This document shows, in pieces, positions 39,049 through 48,360 of a stretch of DNA of 51,590 nt. The stretch's first letter is position 1, and each line of letters starts with the position of its first letter. Source of the stretch: a virus. The position numbers were made by a program, and so were the translations under genes. The stretch is from positions 1 to 51,590 of IMG/VR virus record IMGVR_UViG_3300044822_000051; one strand, given 5' to 3'. The notes under the pieces were generated by a model, which had not been told where the DNA came from, did no database searches, and saw only the letters and a list, made by a program, of their open reading frames with translations.

Positions 39049-39396
39049 ATGTCTAGAAAAGTTTGGAAGGAAACTATCTCCATCGAAGGCCGCGATAAGG
39101 GCAAGACCTTCGAAATTACGGAGATGCCTGCAACGGCAGGTAAGAAGTGGGTCATGGAGCTGTATTCACTCGGTGAGGGTAAGAGCGCCGGGTATTTGAC
39201 AACCCTCATGGACCGGCCCGAGTTTATCGGTTGGCGCGATTGTGTGAAATATCGGCCGCCGGATGCAAAACTCGCAGCTCAAGTAATATCGTGGGATGAT
39301 GATGCCTGTCAGATAGAAGAGATACCCACGGTGCTATTTCTGCAGGGCAAAGTGCTGGAGATGCACACCGGTTTTTTTCAAAACGTCAGTTCGTAG
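39049..39396 (+). CDS. Tail assembly chaperone, short form
   Basis: 115 residues, MSRKVWKETISIEGRDKGKT at the start. It ends at 39396 soon after a run of seven T. Ribosomes that slip -1 there would add the next segment. In this slot phages make two chaperones (G and GT in lambda terms) that guide tape measure and tube assembly. Confidence 0.82.
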   Translation: MSRKVWKETISIEGRDKGKTFEITEMPATAGKKWVMELYSLGEGKSAGYLTTLMDRPEFIGWRDCVKYRPPDAKLAAQVISWDDDACQIEEIPTVLFLQGKVLEMHTGFFQNVSS

Positions 39397-39608
39397 ACTA
39401 CGGGCTGACGTTCGCCAACGATACGCCGGGGCTCCTAAGTTATCTCAACGTCCCGTCTGACGTAGGCGCTGTGGTGTCCGCAGGTCTCGCCACCTTACAC
39501 GAGTTAGATACCGTGTATGGGTTGGAGGATTTATGCAACCTGCTGGAAATTGTGATGGTGGACGCCTACAATCGGCGCAAATTGGCGGAACTCTCACATG
39601 CCCGGTAA
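39378..39608 (+). CDS. Tail assembly chaperone extension, expressed by -1 frameshift at 39372-39378
   Basis: The -1 frame is open from the T-run to TAA at 39606-39608 and reads SKRQFVDYGLTFANDTPGLL, then HELDTVYGLEDLCNLLEIVM and VDAYNRR, the usual second chaperone segment. It lacks its own start. The slippery heptamer is T TTT TTT in the reading frame of the short form. The fusion would have about 186 residues and overlap the tape measure ATG. Confidence 0.82.
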   Translation, partial: SKRQFVDYGLTFANDTPGLLSYLNVPSDVGAVVSAGLATLHELDTVYGLEDLCNLLEIVMVDAYNRRKLAELSHAR

Positions 39609-41004
39609 CGTAATAGATTCTCTAGTTGTCACTTTGGGCCTAAACGCCAAGGGTTTCACTTCGGGCATTGACGGCGCCACTAAGTCTTTGGCCAATTTTA
39701 CGACCCGCGTCGCCGGGATGTTCGTTGCCTTCCGCGGCATCGAAGGCGTAGTTGACTACTTTAAAGACCTTCACCAGCGGCTTGCGGATATCGGTTTTGC
39801 TGCACATCGGTTAGGCGAATCCTCATCTGAGCTTTCCCGTTGGGGCGAAGTGTCCAGGCTCGTGGGCGGTGATGCTCATGACGCCATGGACAGCATCGAA
39901 GGATTTCAGAACGCGATATTTAATCTGCAGTACCGCGGCCAGTTGTCGGACCAGCTAGCCATGCTGCAGCGGTTCGGTATCGCCTACTTGGATGCTGCGG
40001 GCCACGCGCGCAACTTCCGCGACATCGCCCGCGATGCCGCTAAGGTCATAGACCGACAGGCTACGATTACCGGAGCCGACCAGGGCCAGCGCCAACAGCT
40101 CGCACAAGCATTTGGTTTTAGCGGCGGTATAGCCACGGCTGTAGCCCGCGGGGGTGAAAGTCTTGAACTCGCGCTCAAGAAGGCCGCTGAGGACCAACGC
40201 AACATAACCGACAAGGCTATTGACGCTAACGTCGCATTTGAGCAACGCCAGATAAGCCGTGAGGCGCGGCGCGATTCGGCCAACACAGCGCTACTCAACA
40301 AGTTGTTGCCCAGCGTGGACGCCGTCCAGGAGAAAATTACAGAGCTAATTGAAAAGGCCATCCCGCAGTTAATACACGCTATGGACGTGTTGGGCAACTT
40401 CATACAACACCCCCCTTCGTGGCTTACTGACATAACCAACCTGCTGGGGCCGGGAGGCAGTTTAGTCGCAGGGCTGTTAGGCGTCACTGCGGCTGTTGGC
40501 GTGGGTAGCACTCTTGTTACAGGAATAACCGCTTTGACTGGCGCGCTGTTGCGCCAAGCGGGCGTGGCTAGCGCGGTTGTAAGCGCGGGCATTGCGACGG
40601 GTATTGGCCTAGATTGGTTGGATGAGAAGTTTAATAAAGGCCGCATCTTAGGCACAACTGCACCTGTGCCGGAAGTGTTGGGGGGTATGTTAGAATGGCT
40701 CAGTGGGACGCGATACAACCCTAACTCTGGGTCACGTAACTTTACCAGCGCCCAGCTACAGCAATCGTGGGGTATTCCCACGCCGGCGGCTGCGCGGCCC
40801 GTGGAGAATTTTGACCCGCTTACGTTGCCCGGTACTGAATCCGACCATAAATGGCTAGGCCCTACAACGGGCGCGGGTTCGGTGCGTATTGATAGTATAG
40901 TAATTAGCACGCAAGCCACGGATGCGAACGGTATTGCCGGTAGCATCAGTGACGCCTTGCGCCGCAAGTTGAATGTTGCGAATGCTGACGGGGGCCAGGG
41001 GTGA
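39598..41004 (+). CDS. Tape measure protein
   Basis: 468 residues. MPGNVIDSLVVTLGLNAKGF then TSGIDGATKSLANFTTRVAG is the standard N-terminus; coiled-coil helices follow, then hydrophobic Gly/Ala segments (about 275-345, SLVAGLLGVTAAVGVGSTLV) and a Thr/Pro tail. Its short length predicts a short tail, of the order of 70 nm at 1.5 angstrom per residue. Sets tail length and enters the cell at ejection. Confidence 0.87.
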   Translation: MPGNVIDSLVVTLGLNAKGFTSGIDGATKSLANFTTRVAGMFVAFRGIEGVVDYFKDLHQRLADIGFAAHRLGESSSELSRWGEVSRLVGGDAHDAMDSIEGFQNAIFNLQYRGQLSDQLAMLQRFGIAYLDAAGHARNFRDIARDAAKVIDRQATITGADQGQRQQLAQAFGFSGGIATAVARGGESLELALKKAAEDQRNITDKAIDANVAFEQRQISREARRDSANTALLNKLLPSVDAVQEKITELIEKAIPQLIHAMDVLGNFIQHPPSWLTDITNLLGPGGSLVAGLLGVTAAVGVGSTLVTGITALTGALLRQAGVASAVVSAGIATGIGLDWLDEKFNKGRILGTTAPVPEVLGGMLEWLSGTRYNPNSGSRNFTSAQLQQSWGIPTPAAARPVENFDPLTLPGTESDHKWLGPTTGAGSVRIDSIVISTQATDANGIAGSISDALRRKLNVANADGGQG

Positions 41005-41621
41005 GCACTCCCGCACTCGCGCTCATAAGTTCTGGAGCTATCAGCTCCCTGCTATGGACGGCATCCCAAGTGCCGCCAGCGTGGGGCGTGTTTGACTCCA
41101 ATAACAATCAGCCCATAATACCTGACTCGATTCTCGAGTTTAGCTACCGTAAGGCATTTAGTTTGCCTACCTTTCCGGTGCAGCAGGGCCAATTTGCGGA
41201 TTACAACAAGGTAAGCCAGCCGGCTGAGATACGCCTAAGGATGGTTAAGGTTGGATCAGTGCAGGACCGTACCACATTCCTACTGCAGTACAAGGCGCTC
41301 TTACAGTCTATAGCGCTATACAACATCATTGTGCCAGAGGGATCTTACGACGGATTCAACTGCTCACGTGGTGAGATTGTACGGCGGGGCGCGCAGGGCG
41401 CGTTCATGCTGACTGAGGTGGACTTATTCTTCACCGAAATAGCTGAAATTTCCCCGCAGTACACCAACACCGGAGTTTACCTACCTGACGCGCAGAGCAC
41501 GTCAGCGCAGCCCGTGGCGAATCAGGGAAACGTGCTGCCTCAAGCTCCTTCATCCGCGTATGCTGCCGCGGCTAGCAATGGGATCAATTCCGCAATAGTT
41601 GGCGGCGGGTTTAGCTGGTGA
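41001..41621 (+). CDS. Baseplate/tail-tip protein after the tape measure
   Basis: 206 residues. DSILEFSYRKAFSLPTFPVQ, QGQFADYNKVSQPAEIRLRM and VRRGAQGAFMLTEVDLFFTE are typical of the protein that follows the tape measure in these phages, a baseplate hub-associated or Dit-like ring protein. GTG-type overlap with the upstream gene. Confidence 0.72.
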   Translation: MSTPALALISSGAISSLLWTASQVPPAWGVFDSNNNQPIIPDSILEFSYRKAFSLPTFPVQQGQFADYNKVSQPAEIRLRMVKVGSVQDRTTFLLQYKALLQSIALYNIIVPEGSYDGFNCSRGEIVRRGAQGAFMLTEVDLFFTEIAEISPQYTNTGVYLPDAQSTSAQPVANQGNVLPQAPSSAYAAAASNGINSAIVGGGFSW

Positions 41622-41998
41622 ACATTGTTCAATTATCTGCCGTTCCGTCGCAAACCATATCCATAGCGTTGGGCGGCCAAGCTGTACAAATAAACCTGTA
41701 CCAACTGGGTGCGGGTGCTGTCGCGGCGATGTACATGGATCTGATCAGCAACGGGGTGCAGATACTGACGTGCCGCAAGATAAAGGCTTACGTTAACCTA
41801 CCCAACACGCGAGCGCCATTCATGTTGGCTGGACGGCGCTACTTGGGGTTTCAAGGCGATTTCATGTTCTTGGACACGCAGGCGTCCACGTCTCAACTTG
41901 AGATTGCCCCGCAGTTTTCCGGGTTTGGCGTTGATGGCCGATGGCAATTGATGTACCTGTCTGTGGTTGACTTGCAGGCGGCAGGGTTAGATGAGTAG
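41618..41998 (+). CDS. Baseplate plug-like protein
   Basis: 126 residues. ALGGQAVQINLYQLGAGAVA, YMDLISNGVQILTCRKIKAY and FMLAGRRYLGFQGDFMFLDT resemble the small beta-rich phage baseplate plug group. Overlaps both neighbours by a few bases. Closes or supports the hub. Confidence 0.7.
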   Translation: MNIVQLSAVPSQTISIALGGQAVQINLYQLGAGAVAAMYMDLISNGVQILTCRKIKAYVNLPNTRAPFMLAGRRYLGFQGDFMFLDTQASTSQLEIAPQFSGFGVDGRWQLMYLSVVDLQAAGLDE

Positions 41999-42875
41999 CT
42001 TTACTCAAAAACTACTGCGCGTCTCGCTGGTGCTGCCTGTCGGAAATTTCTCAGGCACCAACGGCAACACGCTTGTACTCAACGGTTTCCGTACGGTCGC
42101 GCATTTCGAGCGCACAGGCAATTTTACCAATCAATGTACTTTGTCCATTTTTGGCATGCGCCAAGTTGACATGAATTCCGTAACCGTGTTTTTCGGGGCC
42201 GGCGGCAACATACAGTCGATAAACAACCGCGCTATTATCATCGTAGAAAGCAATGACGGCTCGGGCTGGCTGCAGATATTCGAGGGGCAATGCCAACAGG
42301 CTCAGCCTGACTATCGGAACGCGCCGGACGTGTGTTTGACGATACAGGCGTCCACGGGTGCCGCCCAACAGTATCTCACTGCGAGCCCCACCTCGGTCCG
42401 CGGGCCGGCGGATGTGGCCGGGTTGGCTGCGCAGCTCGCGAATCAAATGGGGTTCCCGTTTGAAGATAATGGCGTGAGTGGCACGGTAGACTCGCCCTAC
42501 CTCGTGGGAACTGCCATGGATCAATTCCGGGCGTTGGCGGCAGCGGCTAACTTTGATTTTTATTTCGACTCGAAAAGTACCTTGATCATTTGCCCAGCGA
42601 ATACGGGCCGTGCGGGCAAAGTGCCAATACCCGTCAATGCTCAGTCGGGGGAAATGGGCTACGTGACCATAGAACAATATGGCATTCACGTGGACGTACT
42701 ATTTTCCCCGTCCATAGCTCTTGGCTGGCCTATCCAGATATCTGGGTCTGATGTACCCGGCACCAATGGCGTGTGGTTCCCATTCGCCGCCGTGGATGAC
42801 TTAGAGGCGGTCAAGCCGGGCGGCATGTGGCGCTCGAGGCTGCAGTGCTCGCCGAATTCGGCAAGTGCGCCATGA
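41991..42875 (+). CDS. Baseplate hub protein (gp44/gpD-like)
   Basis: 294 residues. NGFRTVAHFERTGNFTNQCT, LSIFGMRQVDMNSVT and then GTAMDQFRALAAAANFDFYF, and a GVWFPFAAVDDLEAVKPGGM end fit hub proteins of contractile tails, with gp27-like domains that hold the spike. Its stop overlaps the spike gene (ATGA). Confidence 0.8.
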   Translation: MSSFTQKLLRVSLVLPVGNFSGTNGNTLVLNGFRTVAHFERTGNFTNQCTLSIFGMRQVDMNSVTVFFGAGGNIQSINNRAIIIVESNDGSGWLQIFEGQCQQAQPDYRNAPDVCLTIQASTGAAQQYLTASPTSVRGPADVAGLAAQLANQMGFPFEDNGVSGTVDSPYLVGTAMDQFRALAAAANFDFYFDSKSTLIICPANTGRAGKVPIPVNAQSGEMGYVTIEQYGIHVDVLFSPSIALGWPIQISGSDVPGTNGVWFPFAAVDDLEAVKPGGMWRSRLQCSPNSASAP

Positions 42876-43507
42876 GTATCAATATCTCCACGCCGCTGCA
42901 GAAACCTACCTCGGCCGCGACCGAGTACCAAATGCTGCAGTTTCTCATAAGCCAACGCTTATTAAAGGTACAGACCGTCACCCTGGTTGAAGTGACTGCG
43001 GTTTACGGCGGTGGCGTAGCTCCGGTGGGAACTTTAGACGTTTTACCCCTCGTGGACCAAATTGACGGCGCGGGCAACGCTATAGCGCATGAAACGCTAT
43101 TCAACCGGCCCTACGTGCGCGCTCAGGGCGGCCAAAATGCCGTTATTGTCGATCCCGTGATAGGCGATATAGGCGTCATGGTTTTCGGCTCACGAGACTT
43201 ATCCGCGGTGCTGGCATCCGGTCAGGAAGGGCCGCCGGCATCCCGAAGGAGCTTTGATTACGCGGATGGCCTATACTTGTATTCGATACCTCGGGTTGCC
43301 CCGACCACATACATTCAGGTGTCGAGTGCGGGAATTGTGATGCATGCGTCCACGGTCAATATCAACGGCGCTGTGATCAGCAACAGCGGCGAAGTCACAG
43401 ATGGGGCCGGCGTTGTCCTGGGTACCCACGTGCATCCCGGCCAGGGCTCGCTCGAGGCGCCTAGCAGCGGCGGCCCGGTCACTGGCGACACAGGCCCTCC
43501 CACATGA
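42872..43507 (+). CDS. Baseplate spike protein (gpV/gp45-like, Gp138_N type)
   Basis: 211 residues from ATG 42872. An N-terminal OB-like part (VTLVEVTAVYGGGVAPVGTL, DVLPLVDQIDGAGN, HETLFNRPYVRAQGGQNAVI, GDIGVMVFGSRD) is followed by a beta-helix spike with T-x-N-I repeats (VNINGAVISNSGEVTDGAGV) and a tip containing GTHVHPGQGS, whose H-x-H could hold iron. Punctures the outer membrane. Confidence 0.85.
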   Translation: MSINISTPLQKPTSAATEYQMLQFLISQRLLKVQTVTLVEVTAVYGGGVAPVGTLDVLPLVDQIDGAGNAIAHETLFNRPYVRAQGGQNAVIVDPVIGDIGVMVFGSRDLSAVLASGQEGPPASRRSFDYADGLYLYSIPRVAPTTYIQVSSAGIVMHASTVNINGAVISNSGEVTDGAGVVLGTHVHPGQGSLEAPSSGGPVTGDTGPPT

Positions 43508-43869
43508 GTGCGCCTTACAGCAGCCTTTTACTGGATATAGACACGTGGGATATCGTATTCGACGCGTCCGGCAACCTGGCTGTCGCTACGCCGCCCTATT
43601 CGGTCGCTCAGGACGTAGCTTGCGCGATTCGCACGTTTCTCGGTGAGGTTTACTATGATTCATCGGTTGGGGTGCCGTATGGAGAAATCCTTGGGAAACA
43701 ACCGCCCCTGAGCGTGGTTATAGCGGGCATACAGGCTGCGGCAATGTCAGTCCCTAGTGTAACGGATGCCATTGCTGCGATATCAAGTTTTGACGCCGCC
43801 ACGAGGGGCGTAGTGGGGCAAGTTACATTCACTGACACAGCCGGCAACGTGCAAATCGTGGGTATATGA
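43504..43869 (+). CDS. Baseplate wedge, gp25/gpW-like
   Basis: 121 residues. DIDTWDIVFDASGNLAVATP, SVAQDVACAIRTFLGEVYYD and GVPYGEILGKQPPLSVVIAG fit gp46/gp25-type wedge proteins. ATGA overlaps with both neighbours. Confidence 0.83.
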   Translation: MSAPYSSLLLDIDTWDIVFDASGNLAVATPPYSVAQDVACAIRTFLGEVYYDSSVGVPYGEILGKQPPLSVVIAGIQAAAMSVPSVTDAIAAISSFDAATRGVVGQVTFTDTAGNVQIVGI

Positions 43870-45374
43870 ACGTTATCCTAGCTCAGATTCAGGCACTATT
43901 GAGCCAGTTGGGTTTTCCAACTGCGGGCACTACGAACGTGCCGCAAATTCAGTGGACAACTACAGGGCTGGTTATTCCGTCTGAGGCGGCGGTGCTTGCG
44001 GGCGTGTTGTTGGATTGGAACGCGGTAGCCAATAATAACTTTAACCCCGCATTCAACACGCCGCAAGGTACGCTGATTTCCGCGCAGGCTGCGGCTATTT
44101 CGAATTGCTACGCGCAGATAGCGCTGATTGTGGCCGGCATGGACCCGGATCAAAATTACGGGTTCATGCAGGACGTTATAGGCCGGATCTATTATCAGAA
44201 TCGCAGTCCCGGTACGCCCACGGTTGTGTCATGCGTGGTCAATGGGCTCAACGGAACCGCTGTCCCCTACAACACTCCGATAGCAGAAGATACGTCCGGT
44301 AATGAGTACGTGTGCCAGGTCTCGGGCGCGTCGATACCGATTTCAGGCAACATCACGTTGACATTCGCCAACACGGTAAACGGTCCGATAGCTTGCGCGG
44401 CGAATTCCATCAAGTTGATTCAGGCCATCACCGGTATTGACTCCATATCCAACCCGGCCGTAGGCATTCCGGGCACCCTCGTGGAGTCTAGCGAAGCGTT
44501 TGAGTTCCAGCGTGAGCAATCCGTGGGCTCAAATTCGCAGGGCCTTACCGCATCCATCCAAGGGCAGGTGATCGGATTGCCGGGGGTAATTGACTGTTAC
44601 ACGATCGACAACCCCTCAACATCGGCGGTGCTGGTAGGGTCTACCAATTTTTCAGTAGCCGCAAAATCGGTCTACGTGGGCGTTATTGGCGGCACAGCAA
44701 CAGCCATAGCTAAAGCCATTTGGACCAAGAAAAGTTTGGGCTGCGGTTACAATGGTAACACTACAATTACCGTTACCGATACCAGCGTATCTACGAATCC
44801 GACGTATTCGGTTAGTTTCAACAACAACGCCGAAAACCCGGTTACGTACAACCTAACTATAAACATCAAGACCAACACCCTCCTGCCGTCCACGATAGTG
44901 ACGGATGTGCAAGCCGCGGCAAGTGGCGCGTTTTTGGGCACACTACCCGGCACGCAGCGAATTCGCATCGGGTCCACGTTTACCCCGATATCCTCCATTG
45001 CGCCATCTGTTACGACGTGCGAGGGGCCGGACATACCGGTGCAGATAGAGTCAATTTACATCGGCTCGGCATTCTCAGGCCAAGGCACCCTGACGAACGG
45101 CTCCAACGTGTTGACCATCAGCACGGCCAGCTCCGGTACTCTAACTGCGGGCACACCTGTAAAAGATGCCGCAAGCGCGATCCCTGCAGGTGCGTATATT
45201 GTGCAACAGCTTACGGGCACGGTTGGCGGGGTAGGTACGTATCAATTATCCATGAATGCGACGGCTACGGAGAGCACTGAGGCTATAACCGGCACTGCGA
45301 CAGGCACCGCCGCTACGATTGGCATAGACCAGAGCCCCGTGCTGGGCACTGTGACAGTTAACCTCGTATCATGA
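43866..45374 (+). CDS. Baseplate J-like wedge protein with inserted beta repeat
   Basis: 502 residues. VLAGVLLDWNAVANNNFNPA, TPQGTLISAQAAAISNCYAQ, YFQNRSPGTPT-like text and VSCVVNGLNGTAVPYNTPIA are gp47/J-like. Before the last strand (IGIDQSPVLGTVTVNLV) lies an insert of about 80 residues, residues about 405-485, containing AYIVQQLTGTVGGVGTYQLS, the same beta domain as in the decoration protein. The insert would face outward on the baseplate. Confidence 0.87.
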   Translation: MNVILAQIQALLSQLGFPTAGTTNVPQIQWTTTGLVIPSEAAVLAGVLLDWNAVANNNFNPAFNTPQGTLISAQAAAISNCYAQIALIVAGMDPDQNYGFMQDVIGRIYYQNRSPGTPTVVSCVVNGLNGTAVPYNTPIAEDTSGNEYVCQVSGASIPISGNITLTFANTVNGPIACAANSIKLIQAITGIDSISNPAVGIPGTLVESSEAFEFQREQSVGSNSQGLTASIQGQVIGLPGVIDCYTIDNPSTSAVLVGSTNFSVAAKSVYVGVIGGTATAIAKAIWTKKSLGCGYNGNTTITVTDTSVSTNPTYSVSFNNNAENPVTYNLTINIKTNTLLPSTIVTDVQAAASGAFLGTLPGTQRIRIGSTFTPISSIAPSVTTCEGPDIPVQIESIYIGSAFSGQGTLTNGSNVLTISTASSGTLTAGTPVKDAASAIPAGAYIVQQLTGTVGGVGTYQLSMNATATESTEAITGTATGTAATIGIDQSPVLGTVTVNLVS

Positions 45375-45958
45375 GCGCGTCGTTTCCAACATTTGACGTT
45401 GATCAAGTGAATATTTCGCAGTTCGCGAATTCGCCCAAAGTGTCCGCATTGATAAGCGATTTTAACGCATGGTTTGATACTTCACCAAACCTGCTGCAGT
45501 TTTATAACTTGGTTTGGAACATCCTAACGGCCAAAGGATTCGGGCTGGACATTTGGGGCCGCATTTTGGGCGTCACGCGCAACATAACATTGTCGGGCAC
45601 CGGTACCTATTTCGGGTTTGTGAACGACGGCGCCGGAGATTTCACGGGGTTCGGGCAAGCGCCGTTTTACAGCGGCGCGACAGATACGACAACATACACG
45701 TTATCCGATACTCAGTATTTACCCGTGCTGCTGGCGAAGGCATTGGCCAACATATCCGTATGCACGGCCCCGTTGTTGAATCAACTGCTAGCCATTCTTT
45801 TCGCAGGCTACGGCCCCGTGTGGACGCAAGACAACGGCAATATGTCCATGTCTTACGTATTCTCGTTTACCCCGACCAACGTGCAAGAGGCAATGGTCAC
45901 GCAGCTCGGCATTCTCCCACATCCGGACGGCGTAGCCGTTAACATCGTCATAGTTTGA
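45371..45958 (+). CDS. Baseplate/tail protein, DUF2612-like
   Basis: 195 residues. SALISDFNAWFDTSPNLLQF, YNLVWNILTAKGFGLDIWGR then ILGVTR is the DUF2612 signature; it corresponds to gp48-like proteins that end the wedge and link to the fibres. ATGA overlap with J. Confidence 0.85.
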   Translation: MSASFPTFDVDQVNISQFANSPKVSALISDFNAWFDTSPNLLQFYNLVWNILTAKGFGLDIWGRILGVTRNITLSGTGTYFGFVNDGAGDFTGFGQAPFYSGATDTTTYTLSDTQYLPVLLAKALANISVCTAPLLNQLLAILFAGYGPVWTQDNGNMSMSYVFSFTPTNVQEAMVTQLGILPHPDGVAVNIVIV

Positions 45959-45965
45959 GGCAATC

Positions 45966-46670
45966 ATGGCAGGCGCACCCGCACCCGTAGACATTTATCT
46001 CCCTTGGGCCGCTAGTGCTTCAAGCTCCTATGTTAATTCGCCCATGCCTGTGCCGTCGCAGTTGCCCGGTAGCCCTGGGCGCGCAAGTTACACGGATGGG
46101 TTTCCGCCTCAAACATTCGAATCAATTGTGTCAGGAGGAACGGGGCCTGACGGGCGCGATATGAACGGGGTGATAAAGGATATCACTACCAACATAGTCG
46201 CTTGGGGCGGCGGCCAGCGCCCACAGTTCAATTCCACGTTTGCCAGTGAGTACGGCGGTTACGCCGTGGGCGCTATTGTGGCAATGGCGAACGGTACTGG
46301 CGAATGGATCAATACTGTATCAGGCAACACAAACAACCCTGATACTGCTGCGGCGGCTACGTCTGGTTGGTTCGCGTTGACTCGATCCGGCCAAAATAGC
46401 ATATCTGTAACGGGCGCCAGCACCATATTAACGGCTGTTCAAGCGGCGTGTAACATACTGAGCCTGACTGGCTCTGTAGGCACTACGGTGCAATTGCCCC
46501 CATGGCCTGGAATGTGGCTTGTGTATAACAACATAACTGCCGGTTCCGTGGCGATAGAGTCAACTGGCTCCGGTTCGTTTTTATTACCCGTGGGTATATT
46601 TACCATAGTAATCGTATCTCAAGGCGGTAATTGTTACGGTACGCTGTCTCAGCCTTCCTTTAACACGTGA
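45966..46670 (+). CDS. Tail fibre protein
   Basis: 234 residues. PGRASYTDGFPPQTFESIVS, GGTGPDGRDMNGVIKDITTN and GGYAVGAIVAMANGTGEWIN form a known fibre N-domain that binds the baseplate. The C-terminal part is beta-rich (SLTGSVGTTVQLPPWPGMWL). Short for a receptor-binding fibre; probably joins the next protein. Confidence 0.8.
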   Translation: MAGAPAPVDIYLPWAASASSSYVNSPMPVPSQLPGSPGRASYTDGFPPQTFESIVSGGTGPDGRDMNGVIKDITTNIVAWGGGQRPQFNSTFASEYGGYAVGAIVAMANGTGEWINTVSGNTNNPDTAAAATSGWFALTRSGQNSISVTGASTILTAVQAACNILSLTGSVGTTVQLPPWPGMWLVYNNITAGSVAIESTGSGSFLLPVGIFTIVIVSQGGNCYGTLSQPSFNT

Positions 46671-46673
46671 CGT

Positions 46674-47606
46674 ATGCCGTCTAATTTTTACGTCAATAGC
46701 GTTGATCTGGACAGCATTTTCGCGCCCATCCAGTCCGGTATGACGCCCACGGCGCCTACGGGGTACACGGTCAACGGCGCTGACTTAAATTCCCGCTACG
46801 CGCCGTTAACTTACGGTTCTGCCGCGGGTGTAACCAATTATAAAGTTAACAGTGCGGACCTAAACACGCTGTTCGCAGCCTTTGGCTCAACCAACATCGT
46901 TATTTTGGTTGGCCCCTCCAACGTATCTGGCTCGGCTGCGGCGGGCTCACCATCTGGCACAGTTACCAGCTCAATCCCTATGACGGTGTCTGTGTCCGGC
47001 GGCCATCCGCCCTACACATACACGTGGGTAGTTTCCGGGGGCGCAGTGGCTAATAGCCCGAATTCGCCTACCACTTTCATAAGCGCGACGGTCAATGCCA
47101 GCTCCACGCTCTCGGGAACGGCGTACTGCACTATATACGACTCTACCGGACGGTCTGTAAACACCAGTTCAGCAAGTTGGCTGTTGAGTAACACGTCGGT
47201 CAATGAGATGGTATTTAGCTTTAGGGCGCAAAATACCGGTGGAGCAATAGGTTATGGTAGCCCCACTTTTTACGGTTCTGGTAACCCGGCCACGCCTGAG
47301 CCCGTGGAGTCTGCAAGCGGTGGCCAGCAGCTCATTGGCCTAGTGTGGGAGCCAGTACCTAACGCGTCCGTGGGGAGTATTGTGCTCACCATGTATGCGT
47401 TAAATGGTGTTGAAATACCCGCATCGTTTGTAACGACGTTAACATTGCCCAACACATTTGGCGGTAGCACCATTACGTTGTCGGGCGCCAGTGCAGCCAT
47501 ATCCCGCAATCCCAACACGAACTATACCCAGTGGACTTGGGAAGGATATGCGCAATGCTTTGTATCGGGTACTACCTATAACGCAACTGTAGTTTACAGC
47601 CCATAG
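46674..47606 (+). CDS. Fibre-associated protein with repeats and Ig-like domain
   Basis: 310 residues. Three N-terminal repeats of about 22-25 residues share F/Y-x-VN-x-x-DL (FYVNSVDLDSIFAP, YTVNGADLNSRYAP, YKVNSADLNTLFAA). A PKD/Ig-like domain follows (VSVSGGHPPYTYTWVVSGGA), then a C-terminal beta domain. Likely receptor-binding or fibre-tip protein. Confidence 0.72.
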   Translation: MPSNFYVNSVDLDSIFAPIQSGMTPTAPTGYTVNGADLNSRYAPLTYGSAAGVTNYKVNSADLNTLFAAFGSTNIVILVGPSNVSGSAAAGSPSGTVTSSIPMTVSVSGGHPPYTYTWVVSGGAVANSPNSPTTFISATVNASSTLSGTAYCTIYDSTGRSVNTSSASWLLSNTSVNEMVFSFRAQNTGGAIGYGSPTFYGSGNPATPEPVESASGGQQLIGLVWEPVPNASVGSIVLTMYALNGVEIPASFVTTLTLPNTFGGSTITLSGASAAISRNPNTNYTQWTWEGYAQCFVSGTTYNATVVYSP

Positions 47607-47622
47607 GTATAGCGGGGATTAC

Positions 47623-47838
47623 ATGAGCCTTGATGAGACCAGCCGCATGATTGGCCAACTTGAAGCAAAGGTTGCGGATCTACAGAAACGCACGGTCAGC
47701 ATGGATTCAAAGTTAGATAGACTACTCGCTCGATCTGTGAAAACGCAGTTGTCTATAAAACATTGGACAATGTTGATAGCGGGCGGTTCCTTGGGTGGTG
47801 GCGGGATCACTCACCTATTGCGGAGATTGTTCGAATGA
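47623..47838 (+). CDS. XhlA-like small membrane protein (holin-associated)
   Basis: 71 residues. The first half is a coiled coil (MIGQLEAKVADLQKRTVSMD), and the end has one short membrane helix (HWTMLIAGGSLGGGGITHLL). This order fits haemolysin XhlA-type lysis partners. Directly followed by the endolysin with an ATGA overlap. A holin or its partner. Confidence 0.7.
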   Translation: MSLDETSRMIGQLEAKVADLQKRTVSMDSKLDRLLARSVKTQLSIKHWTMLIAGGSLGGGGITHLLRRLFE

Positions 47839-48353
47839 CTCGTAATGAAGCCATTGCGCTAATGATCCGTCTGGAGGGTGGCTTCACCGATAATCCGAAA
47901 GATCCAGGCGGCGCGACAAAGTTTGGTATCACTCAGCGCACATTGGGCTATTGGCGGTCACTGATGACCGGCCCAGCCGATGTAAAAGATCTAACCATTG
48001 CGCAAGCCACCCGTATATATGAGCTGGTGGACTGGGCACAAATTCACGGTGATCAGCTCCCGGCCGCTCTCGCCGTGCTGGTGCTCAACAGCGCCGTTAA
48101 CCAAGGTGAGCCCACGGCTGTTCGGCTGCTTCAAGCCGCGCTGAAGTTGCCGCAGACGGGGGTGATGGGTGCACCGGAACTCGCGGCAATCGCCACGTGG
48201 CATTCCCCTTACATGCCCGAGCAGACGCTTGCCGAGGAGTATTGCGCCCAAGTTGCCGTGCGGTATGCCCATTTAGATAGCACTGAGGCGGTTTTCGAAT
48301 TGGGCTGGTTTCGGCGGCTAATGCGGGTGTATACTGCCGCAGTTAAAGCCTGA
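47835..48353 (+). CDS. Endolysin, glycoside hydrolase family 108 muramidase
   Basis: 172 residues. LEGGFTDNPKDPGGATKFGI (residues about 13-32) is the catalytic N-terminal signature of GH108, with the glutamate at position 14 as the acid. The C-terminal part (VFELGWFRRL) fits the family's peptidoglycan-binding end. Cuts the glycan of the cell wall at lysis. No signal peptide, so it needs the holin. Confidence 0.9.
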   Translation: MTRNEAIALMIRLEGGFTDNPKDPGGATKFGITQRTLGYWRSLMTGPADVKDLTIAQATRIYELVDWAQIHGDQLPAALAVLVLNSAVNQGEPTAVRLLQAALKLPQTGVMGAPELAAIATWHSPYMPEQTLAEEYCAQVAVRYAHLDSTEAVFELGWFRRLMRVYTAAVKA

Positions 48354-48360
48354 GGTGCCT

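Noticed and set aside
39984-40967. Long minus-strand frame of 327 codons over the tape measure
   Set aside because: No ribosome site, Ser/Pro-rich antisense composition, and the plus-strand gene has clear tape measure features.
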